Shown in pieces: positions 30,306 to 40,558 of a DNA stretch of 64,000 bases (position 1 is the stretch's first letter; each line of letters begins with the position of its first letter). The translations under genes and the position numbers were made by a program. A model generated the notes under the pieces. That model searched no databases, was not told where the DNA came from, and saw only the letters and a program-made list of their open reading frames with translations. Origin of the DNA: Blasia pusilla (Eukaryota > Marchantiophyta > Marchantiopsida > Blasiales); contig CM114271.1 of NCBI GenBank assembly GCA_050084515.1, forward strand, positions 9,734,001 to 9,798,000, in the 5' to 3' direction.

Positions 30306-31980
30306 ATGCCTTGCGAAGACTCCACACCCATTCAGCAAAGCGCGGCGATGCCGATGGTCAAGCATCACCGAGCGATCGGGTTACCGGAGGAGCGATCGTT
30401 GGCAACTTTCTTTCAAGCCAATTGGACCTTGACATCCGGAGAACTCCTGGGCGAGCTTCGCTCTGCGTCTGCCGTCGCCAAGTTTTGAAAGAAGGGTCTT
30501 CGGTATCGAGCTCAACCCCAACACTGGACATTGGATGACTGGAGAACAACTTATCTGCTCCCGGCTGCGCCAGAGTACGAGTATGACACGGAGTTGCTAG
30601 TAAAGCATGAAGATCTTTCAAAGACTCGGCCGTGTGTGTCAACCGAAGCGCTGGCGGGAACGGCTACAAGGCTACGTCACTCTTTCCGCCCGTCTTTGGT
30701 CAGTTTTGCAAACATTTGATGACTCTGTTTTATCCCGCTCGTTCTTACTATCTGACGAACAAGCTCTTGAAGATGTGCTACATCATCTGGAATCAGCACC
30801 TGGAACCCGAAGCCCCAGGAGTCGACTTTGCTGCTTTTGTGGAAGGGCACGTACGAGGAATGGTGGACGTGCTTCATCCAAGCACGAAGTCCTTCCTATC
30901 TCCTTTCTTGATCCATCTTTATATTCACAAGCAGGAATTGACTGCAGAGGAGGCGTTAGATTGGTCGCAAGTGACCCCCGTCCGACTACCACGAAAAGGC
31001 GGAACTAGTACCATGGGTAGCCACGAAGTCACCATGCCCTCCGAAGCACCTCAGCAACATCCTCATACTTTGGCTTTGAAGAAAGACGAAGATACCAACG
31101 AAATGCCTCAGCCAAAGCGAGGCCGGGTCAATTTTGAAACACCCTTGGCCCCAGAACCCGTCAATCAGGAGGATCCCGACGAGACCCCGCGGGCAAGGGA
31201 TCATCAACTTGCACTTCGTCTCATGTCGCAGACGGCAGACGACATGATGTGGTTCTTGCAATTAGCAGTTTCCGTCATGAACCAGCTCCAGCATGTTCTC
31301 CACCTAGAGGATACAGCGTCCGTGGACGATTATTTAGAAGGCCTGAACGACCTCAACTGTAGGGCACAAGCTTCATCGGACCACGAAGCACAGCGTCGAG
31401 TAGCAGAAACGAATCTGCACTTACGGGATCAGGAACTCGAAGACACGAAGACCACGCTTCGCAAAGCTCAAAGCGACTTGGTCGATGTCGATCTGGCACT
31501 AACGCACGCCAATGGGAAAGTTTGGCGATTAACCTCGAATGTGGGGCGGATCAGTTAGCTTCGCAAATCAAGGAAGCTTCGCACCTCATTGACAAGTATC
31601 GGCATCAAATACGGCGTGTTCACACCGAATTCAAGAAGTTGGCGATCCATCATGCTGAGTCTTCGAAGTTGCTTCAAGAACATCAAGAAGCGAACAAAGA
31701 CTTACTGGCGCAGTGGTCGGAGGCTACAGGGAGGATCGCAGTATTGGAGGCAGAGAAGCTACTCAACAAAGCCCAGATGGACCCGGAAGATGTCAAAGAG
31801 CTAGTCGACGAAGCAAGCAAGAATTTCGAAGAACAGATGAACGAGGAAATCGACTACATCAACAAACATTGGAAGCGCCAATTTGACAATCATACCAAGT
31901 CTCTTCCAGAAGTTGTAACCACTCTTTTGCTTACTCTTGAAGAATTACCAGCATTTACTCCATCTGATGTCTTAGTTTAG
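30306..31980 (+). pseudogene. Retro-1 post-pol ORF, coiled-coil protein of unknown role
   Basis: After integrase and before the polypurine tract there is an additional coding region. The frames join roughly as 30306-30640 (broken), 30632-31558 and 31522-31980, with a frameshift near 31540. The first part has a compact helical look (FVEGHVRGMVDVLHPSTKSF, FLIHLYIHKQELTAEEALDW). The middle is proline/charge-rich (QPKRGRVNFETPLAPEP). The last 250 residues are heptad-like coiled coil (RRVAETNLHLRDQELEDTK, HAESSKLLQEHQEANKD). Extra ORFs downstream of pol are known in Tat/Athila-type plant elements, some env-like. I see no signal peptide or clear membrane segment, so this looks more like an intracellular structural or transport factor. 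I do not recognise the family. Confidence 0.65.
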
Positions 31981-32187
31981 AATGAAGTTCTAGGGAGTAA
32001 CTTAGTTGTTAACAAGTCGCGAGAAAGAATGCGCAATCATACCCCTAACATTATCAACAAACCTTCTACGATTCACGGCCGTTTTGTGCCTACCCCTGAA
32101 TTTGATAGTTTAGACGACACTTTTATGGAGATAGGAGACACATCATGAAGTGTTCGCCGGGGCGGCTCACATTTGAGGGAGGGGGTA
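31981..32187 (+). other. Retro-1 3' non-coding region and polypurine tract
   Basis: The short tail ends CACATTTGAGGGAGGGGGTA directly before the LTR TG. GAGGGAGGGGG (about 32175-32185) is the likely polypurine primer. A short open stretch just upstream (RFVPTPEFDSLDDTF-like) may be the remaining end of the post-pol ORF in another frame. Confidence 0.75.
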
Positions 32188-33365
32188 TGTGATACCCACA
32201 ATTTTGTACTTTGGAAGAAATGTATCTTTTTATTGAACAAAGACTCTTGTATATTATGGTTTGGATTATTATATGCAATTATGGAGAAGAACGAATAAGA
32301 TTCAAGTGAATCACGAAGCTCCTAAGACAAGGCAGAGAGATGGAAGATCAAGGATTTGCCTTAGAGGAGAATCAAAAGCCGTAACGAAGTATAAAGGATC
32401 AACGCAAAGCTTAGCGAAGCTCAACGAAGCTCTGTATACGAAGCACTTCGCTCTTAAGCGAAGCACGAAGAGCGAAGCACGAAGAGAATGAAGAATGAAG
32501 AACTTCGTCCTCCGCAAATTTAGCGCAGCAAAGCTCAGCATGATTGTGATTCGAACCGGCACATAGTTAAAACAGTTAGACTAGGAAGGGGCGCGACCCT
32601 TTGTATCAAATTGGTAGTTAGAACAATTTTTTACCGCGGATTCACAGGGATCATAGGAAAATGAACGCACACCATAGATCTAGGTAGTTACAGATATTGA
32701 AGAGACACCAACTTCATCAAGAACGCTTCGGATCATAGAAACGCTCCTACTCTCGAGAATATTTAAGAAACAGGACAGAAGCTATCATTGTCATTCGCTC
32801 ATGAAGTCCTTATGCTGTAGGAATGGTCCGAGCATCTCGAGCTTGTATATACATTGAAGTCTTCCAATTCTTGATGGAGTAGTAAAGCACTCATTCATTC
32901 ATTCTGATGTGCGATACTTATGTCTGAATATTCTTTTTGGGTCTGCCGAGTGAAGAATGAATCAGGTGAACCTTTCTCATCCATGGAATAATCAACATAG
33001 AGTTGTATGAAATCTGTTTGACAGAGAGTAACCTGCCCAGACGGATTAAGTTCCGAAAGTAGGAGAAGCCAACTTTATTCTTGAGGTCTGTGTGAGGTTC
33101 CGAGATGTCGAGAGAACAAATTGCCTGAGCGTACTTTAAATTCCACTCAAGAGAATTGACGAAGAAAACATAGGTACTAAAAAGGATCGGAAGATATTAC
33201 TGGAATACTACATTTGAATTACATAATCAATCACACTACTTTTACAACATAATAATCACTTTATACTCTCTTTTCATCCAACAATGATCCTCTTGGGGAT
33301 CGAACTCTACAATTGGGTACAATAAGAAACACTTAGACATAAATAAGAAACACTTAGACATTACA
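32188..33365 (+). repeat. Retro-1 3' LTR
   Basis: 1178 bp, TGTGATACCCACAA...GACATTACA. It contains a CGAAGC-rich block (32390-32490) absent from the LTR remnant at 7459-8262. Its last 40 bp carry a direct duplication of AATAAGAAACACTTAGACAT. It abuts, without a gap, the antisense RT of Retro-2. Confidence 0.9.
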
Positions 33366-34759
33366 TATGGATACTTGGTTATAACCTGAGTATCCATCCA
33401 AAAAAGTATAACGCTCGTGGCCGGAAACTTTATCCAAAATACTATCAGTAAAAGGTAGAGGGTGATGGTCCTTTAAGGTGGTCGCATTCAATTTCCGGTA
33501 ATCCTGGCACACTCTAATTTTTCCCGTTTGTTTTTTGGGTACAATCACAATGGGAGACACCCACTCGCTACTTAACGCTGGATAAATTATTCCTGCTCCG
33601 AGATGCTGGTCAATCTCGTCCTTGACTAGTAACGAGTATTTTGCGTTGAGGCGATACTGCCTCATTCGTACAGGTACCGCACCTTCTTTGAGGTCAATTC
33701 TGTGTTCACCATACCATGCTGGAATGCCTGTCATTTCATCCATGGAGTATGCAAACACATCCAAATACTCAAACAACAATCTTTTATACTTCAGGAGTTC
33801 GGTGGGCGACAAATATGCCGAGAGGCGTAAAGACTTCTGATCTGTAATTAAGACTGGTATGTTGTCATGTTCTTGACCCATACTCTTTGTAAACTGGAAT
33901 GTGCTATGACCCAGCTTCTCTTCTTCTCGGGTCGACATTGGTTTGCTAGGTATCGACCCCTCGTTATTTTGTAACATTCTAAATAATATACATTGGACGA
34001 GGACTCAGTAGCTGTAGTTTGCTCTTGGTCTGATGTATAGACCTCGTCGATTGGTGGCGTTTCTCCTTGGGGTGGTCGTGATTTCCATGACAACTTGATG
34101 AGCCGCTTGGAGACCTGGTCCGGAGCCTGGAATGTGAAACGTCACCTCCCCCAATCAGTCGTCACCCGCGCACCATACAACCAGGGTCTTCCAATGAGCA
34201 AAGGATAGCCAGTGGTTGTCAGGGGCTGCAAGACTAAGTAGTCCAACAGGAGTAGCACCCCCCCGAGCATGGTCGGGATCTGAGTGAGTTGTCCAAGGGG
34301 TCGCTTCCGGGACTAATCCGCAAACCGCAGATACTTCTCGGTGGGCTCGTACTCCGTATATCCTAGTGCCCGAGCTGTCTGTTCTGTCATAATGTTAATT
34401 CCGCTTCCTGAGTCAATGGGCACCTTCTTAATGGTGTGCCCCTCAATCTCCACCTCTACCTCTGGTGCTCCCAAGTCTTCCACTTCAATACGGAACAGAT
34501 CCACTACTGGTAGATGCTTTGCAAACTTCTTGGGTTTTTTACAGCTTATCTTCCACTGCTGCAAAATTTTGCCGTACACCGGGTTATCTATTAATAATCG
34601 CCATAGGGTTATATTGGCCGGGGTGGACGCCAGGTCCCTGAGTAGGTCGTAGGCTTCTAAGATCAGTGGTGACGTCGCGATGGCTTGCACTGCCGGAGTC
34701 ATTCCGATTCTCGTCAGCTCGGGGATCTTCCTCCCTTCTGGTCCCTGGTCCTGGCGCAC
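33366..34759 (-). pseudogene. Retro-2 protease and N-terminal RT
   Basis: The protease frame (34759-34313) has VPIDSGSGINIMTEQTARAL. A TAG near 34316 and frameshifts follow (LLIGRPWLYGARVTTD in another frame, about 34180). The linker (PPIDEVYTSDQEQT) leads to the RT frame 33977-33366. That frame has SLRLSAYLSPTELLKYKRLL, a segment lost from Retro-1, then GEHRIDLKEGAVPVRMRQYR, SEWVSPIVIVPKKQTGKIRV and YTFLDGYSGYNQVSI, where it ends. The catalytic IxDD part of RT, RNase H and integrase are absent. Confidence 0.88.
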
Positions 34760-34771
34760 TTGAGCCCGAAC

Positions 34772-35707
34772 CTAGTCCTCGACATCCTGATGGAAGTACT
34801 TAGGGTGACTTCGATCGAAGGCCGGGTCCACATCGCCTTTTAGGATGGCCTTGCCGGCGTGGAAGGCGTCGACACCTTTCGTCTTGGGGTCTTGAGCTTC
34901 GCGCGAAGACAAAGCACTTTTCCTTGCCTTGGGGGTCCCCGCAGTCTGGCTCTTGGACCTCGTGGTGACATCCAGAACGGTTTCTTGGAACTCTTTGGGA
35001 CAGTCCGATGATTCTTCGGTGTCCGCTCTGTTCGAGTCTTCCTCTCTGATAGTGACTCGCTTTGGCCTGGGGGACCCTAACTCTTCCACGCGGACGAGTT
35101 GTACATTTACATCATTCTTGGACTCTGGTTGGGCTGCTGGAGTGTTGACATATTTTACCAACAATCGCGAAACCTTGGGCTCCGGGCATTCCACTGCAGT
35201 GTGCCCGCCTTTCTTGCAATTCCCGCACAAGGGATTGAGTCCTACTGGCCGCTTTGGGTTTGGGCAATTATTAGCCCAATGGTCAGCCGCACCGCAATTA
35301 TAACAACAATTCCTTTTTATGGGTGGCTTGAAGGCCGCCGCGCCCATAATCTGCCTCAGGGGTCTATGTTCCCGGTATTCCGGAGGTACATATTGGGTGA
35401 TCCAACTTCGTCCGGGATTTGGTGGTGGCACAGCTTGGATGGCATAGCACCCTTCCCACTGTTCGGGTTCATACCACCCTTCTTCTGTAGTGGGATCTTC
35501 CTGGATCCAACGTACATCCCTCTGCATGTGGCATTCCTGGGCAGTATGCCCTTGGGATCCGCAGGTACTGCACCAAATGTTGGGCCTCATCACACCTGGT
35601 CGTCTTCTGGGGTCCTTCTGGGCCGCCGGATGTACCTTCAATTCTGCCATTTGCTTACTCAACTCTTCCATGGCCGACTTGCCGACCTTCCTTGTTGTCC
35701 CCCTCAC
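34772..35707 (-). CDS. Retro-2 zinc-knuckle (nucleocapsid-like) segment
   Basis: 311 residues in one frame. Three intact CCHC knuckles: CSTCGSQGHTAQEC, CYNCGAADHWANNC, CGNCKKGGHTAVEC. It is a close homologue of 24567-25427 but runs further into the protease linker (AFDRSHPKYFHQDVED), showing that gag-knuckle-protease were one reading frame in the ancestor. The start shown at 35707 lies inside the ancestral frame and is not a real initiation site. Confidence 0.82.
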   Translation of the reverse strand: MRGTTRKVGKSAMEELSKQMAELKVHPAAQKDPRRRPGVMRPNIWCSTCGSQGHTAQECHMQRDVRWIQEDPTTEEGWYEPEQWEGCYAIQAVPPPNPGRSWITQYVPPEYREHRPLRQIMGAAAFKPPIKRNCCYNCGAADHWANNCPNPKRPVGLNPLCGNCKKGGHTAVECPEPKVSRLLVKYVNTPAAQPESKNDVNVQLVRVEELGSPRPKRVTIREEDSNRADTEESSDCPKEFQETVLDVTTRSKSQTAGTPKARKSALSSREAQDPKTKGVDAFHAGKAILKGDVDPAFDRSHPKYFHQDVED

Positions 35708-35937
35708 TGGACTTTCGGACCGCTGGGGAAGGTGCTTTGTGGGTCGGGTTTTCCTTCGGTGGTGGGAGAGTGGTGGCTCGTGCTTTTTCCTTTCCGTTTA
35801 GAATTTACATCTTGTTCCGAGTCCGAGGACTCCAAAGTATTCCCCATAGAGGATCCTGTGTCTGTGGAGGATGCTTCGTCCTCTGACGAAGCACTAGTTT
35901 GCGACGAACCTCGGCATTGGTGACGCCGTCTTCATGT

Positions 35938-36805
35938 TTAACGGGACTTCTCAGAGGCTTTGTAAGCCTCTGCGGAGGCTATGACTGCTTCTAGGGAATC
36001 ACGTTGGCCTCGCCGGCAGTACCGGTCCATTTCCTTGGACAGTCCTGACACAAACCAATCTACTAGTTGCGAGGTAGTGGTGTGTTCTAGTTTATTCACC
36101 AGGCTGCAAAACCTTTGTGTGTACTCCCGGAGAGTTTCCTTCTTTTTCCGTTTCAGGTCGTGAAGCTTCGTAAGAATCCTTTCCTCGAACTCCAGGTCGC
36201 GGAACTCATGTAGGAAGGACTCCAATACCCTCTTCCATGTTTCTGTGACGTCCGCTCCAAGACCCTCGTACCACTCGCTTGTTCGCTTCTTGAGCAAGCC
36301 CGGAAAGACTCGCAACAAGTCCTCCTCTGAACCTTCCCCATTTTCCTTGGCTACATGAGTAAATACCAGCACAAAGTTGTCCACATCATCTCGCCGTCCT
36401 CTGGCAAAGGTGGGGTACCTTAGCAGCGTCTTCCTAGTATTGGCCATGGGGAATGGTCTGCTACTGGGTCCTGGGCTGGAGGCTCGGGAGGGAGGAGGTA
36501 GCGTCTCTGCTCTAGTTGATTGGGTTGGCCCCGCGTCCCCTGACTCTCCAAAAGGGTCCCAGGTTGACTCTTCGTCCGACTGCGAACTGGCAGGGGACAT
36601 AGTGGAGAGTTTGTTCCTGTCTCTCTTCTTGCTCTTGGCCCGGCAAAGATTTAAGACCGGGAGACAACCCAGGAGGTCTCCAAGCCGGGTGATCTTCTTG
36701 TTGCTTACTCCGTCTATCGGCTTGCTGATCTCGCGAAGAGGGCCGGGAGCCTTCCATGAGCCTGTTCTGGGATCCGGGAAATTGCTTCCGCACCCACGGT
36801 CGCAA
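35938..36805 (-). pseudogene. Retro-2 gag
   Basis: The gag core NTRKTLLRYPTFARGRRDD, EWYEGLG, WKRVLESFLHEFRDLEFEE, LREYTQRFCSLVNKLE, QLVDWFVSGLSKEMDRY lies in the frame 36600-35938 and ends in a TAA after EASEKSR. The upstream part (36805-36600) is in another frame (RPPGLSPGLKSLPGQ-like). The acidic/serine tail seen in Retro-1 continues beyond the stop (about 35930-35800). Confidence 0.85.
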
Positions 36806-36853
36806 AAAGGTAGGGGTCCATGGAGGGAATTTAAAGGTTTCTACTTCCTAAGG

Positions 36854-37207
36854 CTACAAAAGTGTGCAAGGTGCTCTTAATCTTCCTGCCAGGTTTTCCT
36901 CCCATAAACAAAAGTACCGGGTCATCACCAAGTACAACTGACGTTCATGGGCGGAGCACCGTTCGGCGACTGGTTTATTGACAAGGCTAATTAATTGTTC
37001 TATCTTTTCTAGCACCAATGCAGCAAATCTGTTGTTATCTTCTTTCATCCATTGTCTGAGGGGAATAGCTAGAGATATCATATGGTCTTCAGTAAGAACT
37101 AGCTGGTTGGGTCTGACAAGAGACGAGGCTTCTTTCCCCGTTCCCGGATTCCCCATGTATCTCTCTCCCTTTTCAGTAAAGAATATGATCCCTGGCAGCG
37201 GCGCCAA
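36854..37207 (-). CDS. Retro-2 leader ORF upstream of gag
   Basis: 117 residues starting at the edge of the primer-binding site. Helix-rich (RQWMKEDNNRFAALVLEKIEQ LISLVNKPVAERC, broken here for length) and ending at TAA. The same frame exists, with stops, in Retro-1 (23070-23400: NTFAALVLEKIDQLI, YLVKIRYFCLWEENLA). Conservation in two elements suggests it is the N-terminal part of gag or a small leader protein. I do not recognise a domain. Confidence 0.55.
   Translation of the reverse strand: MAPLPGIIFFTEKGERYMGNPGTGKEASSLVRPNQLVLTEDHMISLAIPLRQWMKEDNNRFAALVLEKIEQLISLVNKPVAERCSAHERQLYLVMTRYFCLWEENLAGRLRAPCTLL
37189..37206 (-). other. Primer-binding site, tRNA-Asp-like (Retro-2)
   Basis: TGGCGCCGCTGCCAGGGA on the minus strand, 17 bases inside the LTR edge at 37224, with the same spacing as in Retro-1. 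Confidence 0.8.
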
Positions 37208-37223
37208 AAAGTTTCTTGCTATA

Positions 37224-38444
37224 TGTAATGTACAAGTGTTTCTAGTTTATAGTCGTTTTAATAAGTTTGATCCCCAAGAGGATCATTGTTTGATGAAAAG
37301 AGAGTTCGGAATTACAATTCTGTTGTAATAGTTGTATTTAAAGGTGTGTGAGTTATATTCAATGTCTTATCAATATCTTCTGATCTTTCTCAGTACCAAA
37401 GGACCTTTTCTCAATGCTCTCTAGTGGAATTGACAGCATGTTTAGGTAGATTTTCCTCTCGACATCAAGAAACCTCACAGAGATCTCAACACAAAATCTG
37501 GCTTCTCCTACTTTCGGAACTCAATTCGTCTCGGCAGGTTACTCTCTGTCAAACAAATTTCTTACAACTCAGGTTGATTATTTCAGTGATTAGAAAGGTT
37601 TTCCTGATTCACTCTTCACTCTACAGACCCAAAAAGAATACTCAGACATAAGCATCGCACATCAGAATGAATGAATGATTGCTTTACTACTCCATCAAGA
37701 ACGAGAAAGCTTCAAAGTGTATACAAGCTCGAGAGGGTACTACTCTCTTGCTCGGACCATACCTACAACATAAGGACTTCGTAAGAGAATGATGATTATG
37801 GCTTCTGCCTTGCTTCTTAAATATTCGCTGGAGTGGAAGTGATCCAAAGATTCGAAACGTTCTTGATGAAGCTAGTGTCTCTTCACTATTTCTAACTACC
37901 TAGATCTATGGTTCTCTTAGCTTTTCCTACGATCCCTGTGAATCCGCATTATAAAACTGTCCTAACTACCAATTTGATACAAAGGGTCGCGCCCTTTTCT
38001 AGTCTAACTGTTTTAACATGTGTCTCTTGAAATCACAGTTCTTCTTAGCTTCGCTTCGTTGGACTTCAGGAGGACGAAGTACTCCATGCTTCGTTCTTAT
38101 TTCTTGTGCTTCGTACTTCGTGCTTCGTTAAAGAGCAAAGTAATTCTTTCTTCTTTTCTTCGTGATGCTTCGTTATGTAGCGAAGCACTTCAAAAATAGA
38201 GCTTTGTACATCTTCGTTGAGCTTCGTTAAGCTTCGTTCTGAGTCTTGAGACTTCGTTATTACGTTTTCCTCTCCTCTAAGGCAAATCCTTGATCTTCCA
38301 TCTCTTTGCCTTGTCCCAAGAGCTTCGTGATTCACTTATTCTTCCTCATAATCAAAAATAATCATAATCAAAATCATAATATACAAGAGTCTTCGTTGAA
38401 TAAAAAGACATATTCTTCAAGATTACAAAATTGTGGATATCACA
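37224..38444 (-). repeat. Retro-2 5' LTR
   Basis: 1221 bp, TGTGATATCCACAA...TACATTACA on the minus strand. It is homologous to 32188-33365 with many differences. The region 38040-38260 is dense in GCTTCGT / CGAAGC words that can pair with each other. Confidence 0.9.
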
Positions 38445-39080
38445 GCATTTGAGCAAGAGTTTAGGGAGATTGGGGCAGATTCAAGGTTGATGTCACGACT
38501 GAATTCTATCAAGATGAAGGCAAGTGACACACTAAGGAGCTACACCGAGCGTGTCCAGCAGCTGATAGGGAAGCTATCCATAGTACCACCAGCAAACCTT
38601 CAGTTGGAGTGGTTTATTTATGGTCTACCAGAGTTGTTGGATTTTGAAGTGAGGGAAGGGAGATCCTCAAACATTAGCGATTCTTTGTTGATGTGGCCAA
38701 GAGATATGAGAAGTTAGCCCTACTATCAAAGTCTGGGCGAGAAGAAGTCAAGAAGAAGGTCAAGTTTGAGGACTCGATGATAGTGATGAGTACTTGGTGG
38801 AGGACAGAGAAGAGAAGTCTAGCCATCAAAGAGGTAGAGAGACACATCCATCACAACTCACCAAGGTTGTGAAGGATGAAATGCACTTAAGGGCAGCCAT
38901 AGAGGAGGTGAAGGTGCAGATGGTGATATCAAGAAGAACCGCAAGGCGTCCCTATGACCCGCACTAATATTTGGTGCACCGCTGAAGAAGGAGGGTCACT
39001 TCTCTCATGATTGTCAAGTTGATTGGAGGATGATCCAAGAGACCGAGTGAACTCGTGGAGCTAGAGCTCGGGGACATAGA
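38445..39080 (+). pseudogene. Retro-3 gag remnant
   Basis: FEQEFREIGADSRLMSRLNS, LRSYTERVQQLIGKLSI and LQLEWFIYGLPELLDFEV match the gag core pattern seen in Retro-1 (LREYTQRFRSLV, QLVDWFVSGLS). The frame is lost after about 38717. The next 360 bp carry only broken fragments (EDSDDSDEYLVEDREEKS-like). Confidence 0.75.
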
Positions 39081-40558
39081 GTGTCTTTATGCTATTCAAC
39101 AAGGAGCTCTACGTCCGATATCGAGGGGCTAGACCAGGGGGTTCAATACCAAGAATCCCTGGTGCCTGTTGGGAGTGTGGGGAGGTTGGACATATCTCAC
39201 CTGAGTGCCCACACCGGAGGATTCCTGGGGAGTACATCTTGCTGTGTAGAAATTGCAGGGAAGAGGGGCACAAGGCTTCTAGGTGCCCAAAGCCTGTGCA
39301 ACTTAGAGTGTTGCCCCGCTATACCCCAATCCCACCTAGGGAAGAGACAACCCTCAACTGGTCCAACAAGGCAGCAGCAGAGCAACAACCAAGGGACGAG
39401 GGCAGAACTTCAAATGTCAGATGGATCTAGGACTATGAAGAGGAGAATGTGTGGAGAGTGTCTACCAAGAGGCAAACCAATGAAGAGAAGGGCAAGAACT
39501 CCCGCAAGAGAGGAGGTCAGATCAGGTGGAGAAGAGGAGGAAGAAGCTCCAGCCTTTGAGTTGCCTGATGTTACTGAAGAAGTGCTAGCCCACTTGGAAG
39601 AGCTACATACCAAGGAGGGAGAGGCCAGTACCAAGAAGACTACAATGGTGGTAAGACCCTCTTTGTCCCCTGCAGCCAGAAGGGAGTTGCACTACAACAT
39701 CATGCTGAACATTGAGAAGAGGTTAGCTGAAGTCACCATTGGGCAGTTGTTGAAGGATAATCCAAGGTACCGAAAGCAAGTGTTGGATGTAGTAAAGACC
39801 AAGAGGAGGAAGAGGCTCCCACCTACCATTTCAGAGGTGAGGTACACTAAAGTAGAGGATTGGGGAGCACCTGAGATCGACATTGAGATCGAAGGGTGTT
39901 TGATCACAAGGGTACCAGTGGATGGAGGTTCAGGTGTGAATGTCATGATGAAGCAAAGCGCTGTCACGACTGGTTACACGTATTCAAGCCTACCCCAAAG
40001 ATATTGAGGATGGCTAACCAAGAGGAAGTGGTACCAGTGGGTAAGTTATCTCAGGTAGTTACTAGGATGGGAGAGTTGGAGTATAAGCTGAACTATGTAG
40101 TAATCACGGTACCCATTCCTGCTACATTCCAAGTTTTGTTGGGAAGGCCTTGGTTGTACAAGGCAGGAGTTTTGGAGGATTGGAAGAAGAAGGAGTTTAG
40201 GATTGGTTTAGTGAGGATCCCATGGGGGCTTCCAGCATACCAAGGCGAGACAACAGCAAGCTCCATGGGATACACGACTGAGAGCGAGGAAGTAGATGAA
40301 GAAGAGCACGCTTCTGATTTTTGGATGGTGGTGAATGCCTTCAAGAAAGCAACAGAAGGAGAGTTTGACTTCAACCAACCAGAGGAAGAGCTTGTGCAGG
40401 TCAAGGAAGATGAAGAGCAAGAGGACACCACCAAGACTTGGCCTCTTACATCAAATGAAGGAGATCAAACAAGACTAGTTATGGGGAAGAAGAAGAAGAA
40501 TGAGCATGCCCTGGGAGAACTTGATGTCCCACTAGTGCATGGGTGCACCATCAGCTAA
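39081..40558 (+). pseudogene. Retro-3 zinc knuckles and protease
   Basis: Two knuckles, CWECGEVGHISPEC and CRNCREEGHKASRC, lie at about 39170-39300 in one frame (39089-39430). The following sequence to 40007 is in a second frame and ends with the protease motif VPVDGGSGVNVMM at about 39911-39950 (DGGSG instead of the usual DSGSG/DTGAS). The remaining protease half (LLGRPWLYKAGVLEDWKKKE) is in a third frame to 40558, followed by an acidic linker. At least two frameshifts separate the blocks. Confidence 0.85.

Larger units (their letters stand above)
22617..33365 (+). mobile_element. Retro-1: Ty3/gypsy element, near full length
   Basis: The order is: partial 5' LTR, primer-binding site, gag, zinc-knuckle part, protease, RT, RNase H, integrase, hairpin-rich spacer, post-pol coiled-coil ORF, polypurine tract and 3' LTR. 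The conserved RT stretch SEWVSPIVIVPK and the lack of a chromodomain suggest the Tat/Athila side of plant gypsy elements. A solo LTR of Retro-4 type sits in the spacer. Stops, frameshifts and an in-frame loss in integrase make it non-autonomous. The 5' LTR begins mid-LTR (equivalent to about 32932), so the upstream target duplication is not available. Confidence 0.9.
33366..38444 (-). mobile_element. Retro-2: truncated Ty3/gypsy element related to Retro-1
   Basis: On the minus strand: 5' LTR (38444-37224), primer-binding site, leader ORF, gag, zinc knuckles, protease and the first third of RT, cut at 33366 within GYSGYNQVSI. The cut end is fused to the 3' tip of a plus-strand LTR (32188-33365), giving a head-to-head LTR arrangement. 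The outer edge of its LTR at 38444 abuts Retro-3 gag. Proteins are 80-90% like Retro-1 by eye, and the LTR is more diverged. Confidence 0.88.

Noticed and set aside
36854-37207. Leader ORF of Retro-2 as a separate functional gene
   Set aside because: Kept as a feature, but a distinct gene is not supported; it may simply be the N-terminal part of gag in the ancestral frame.
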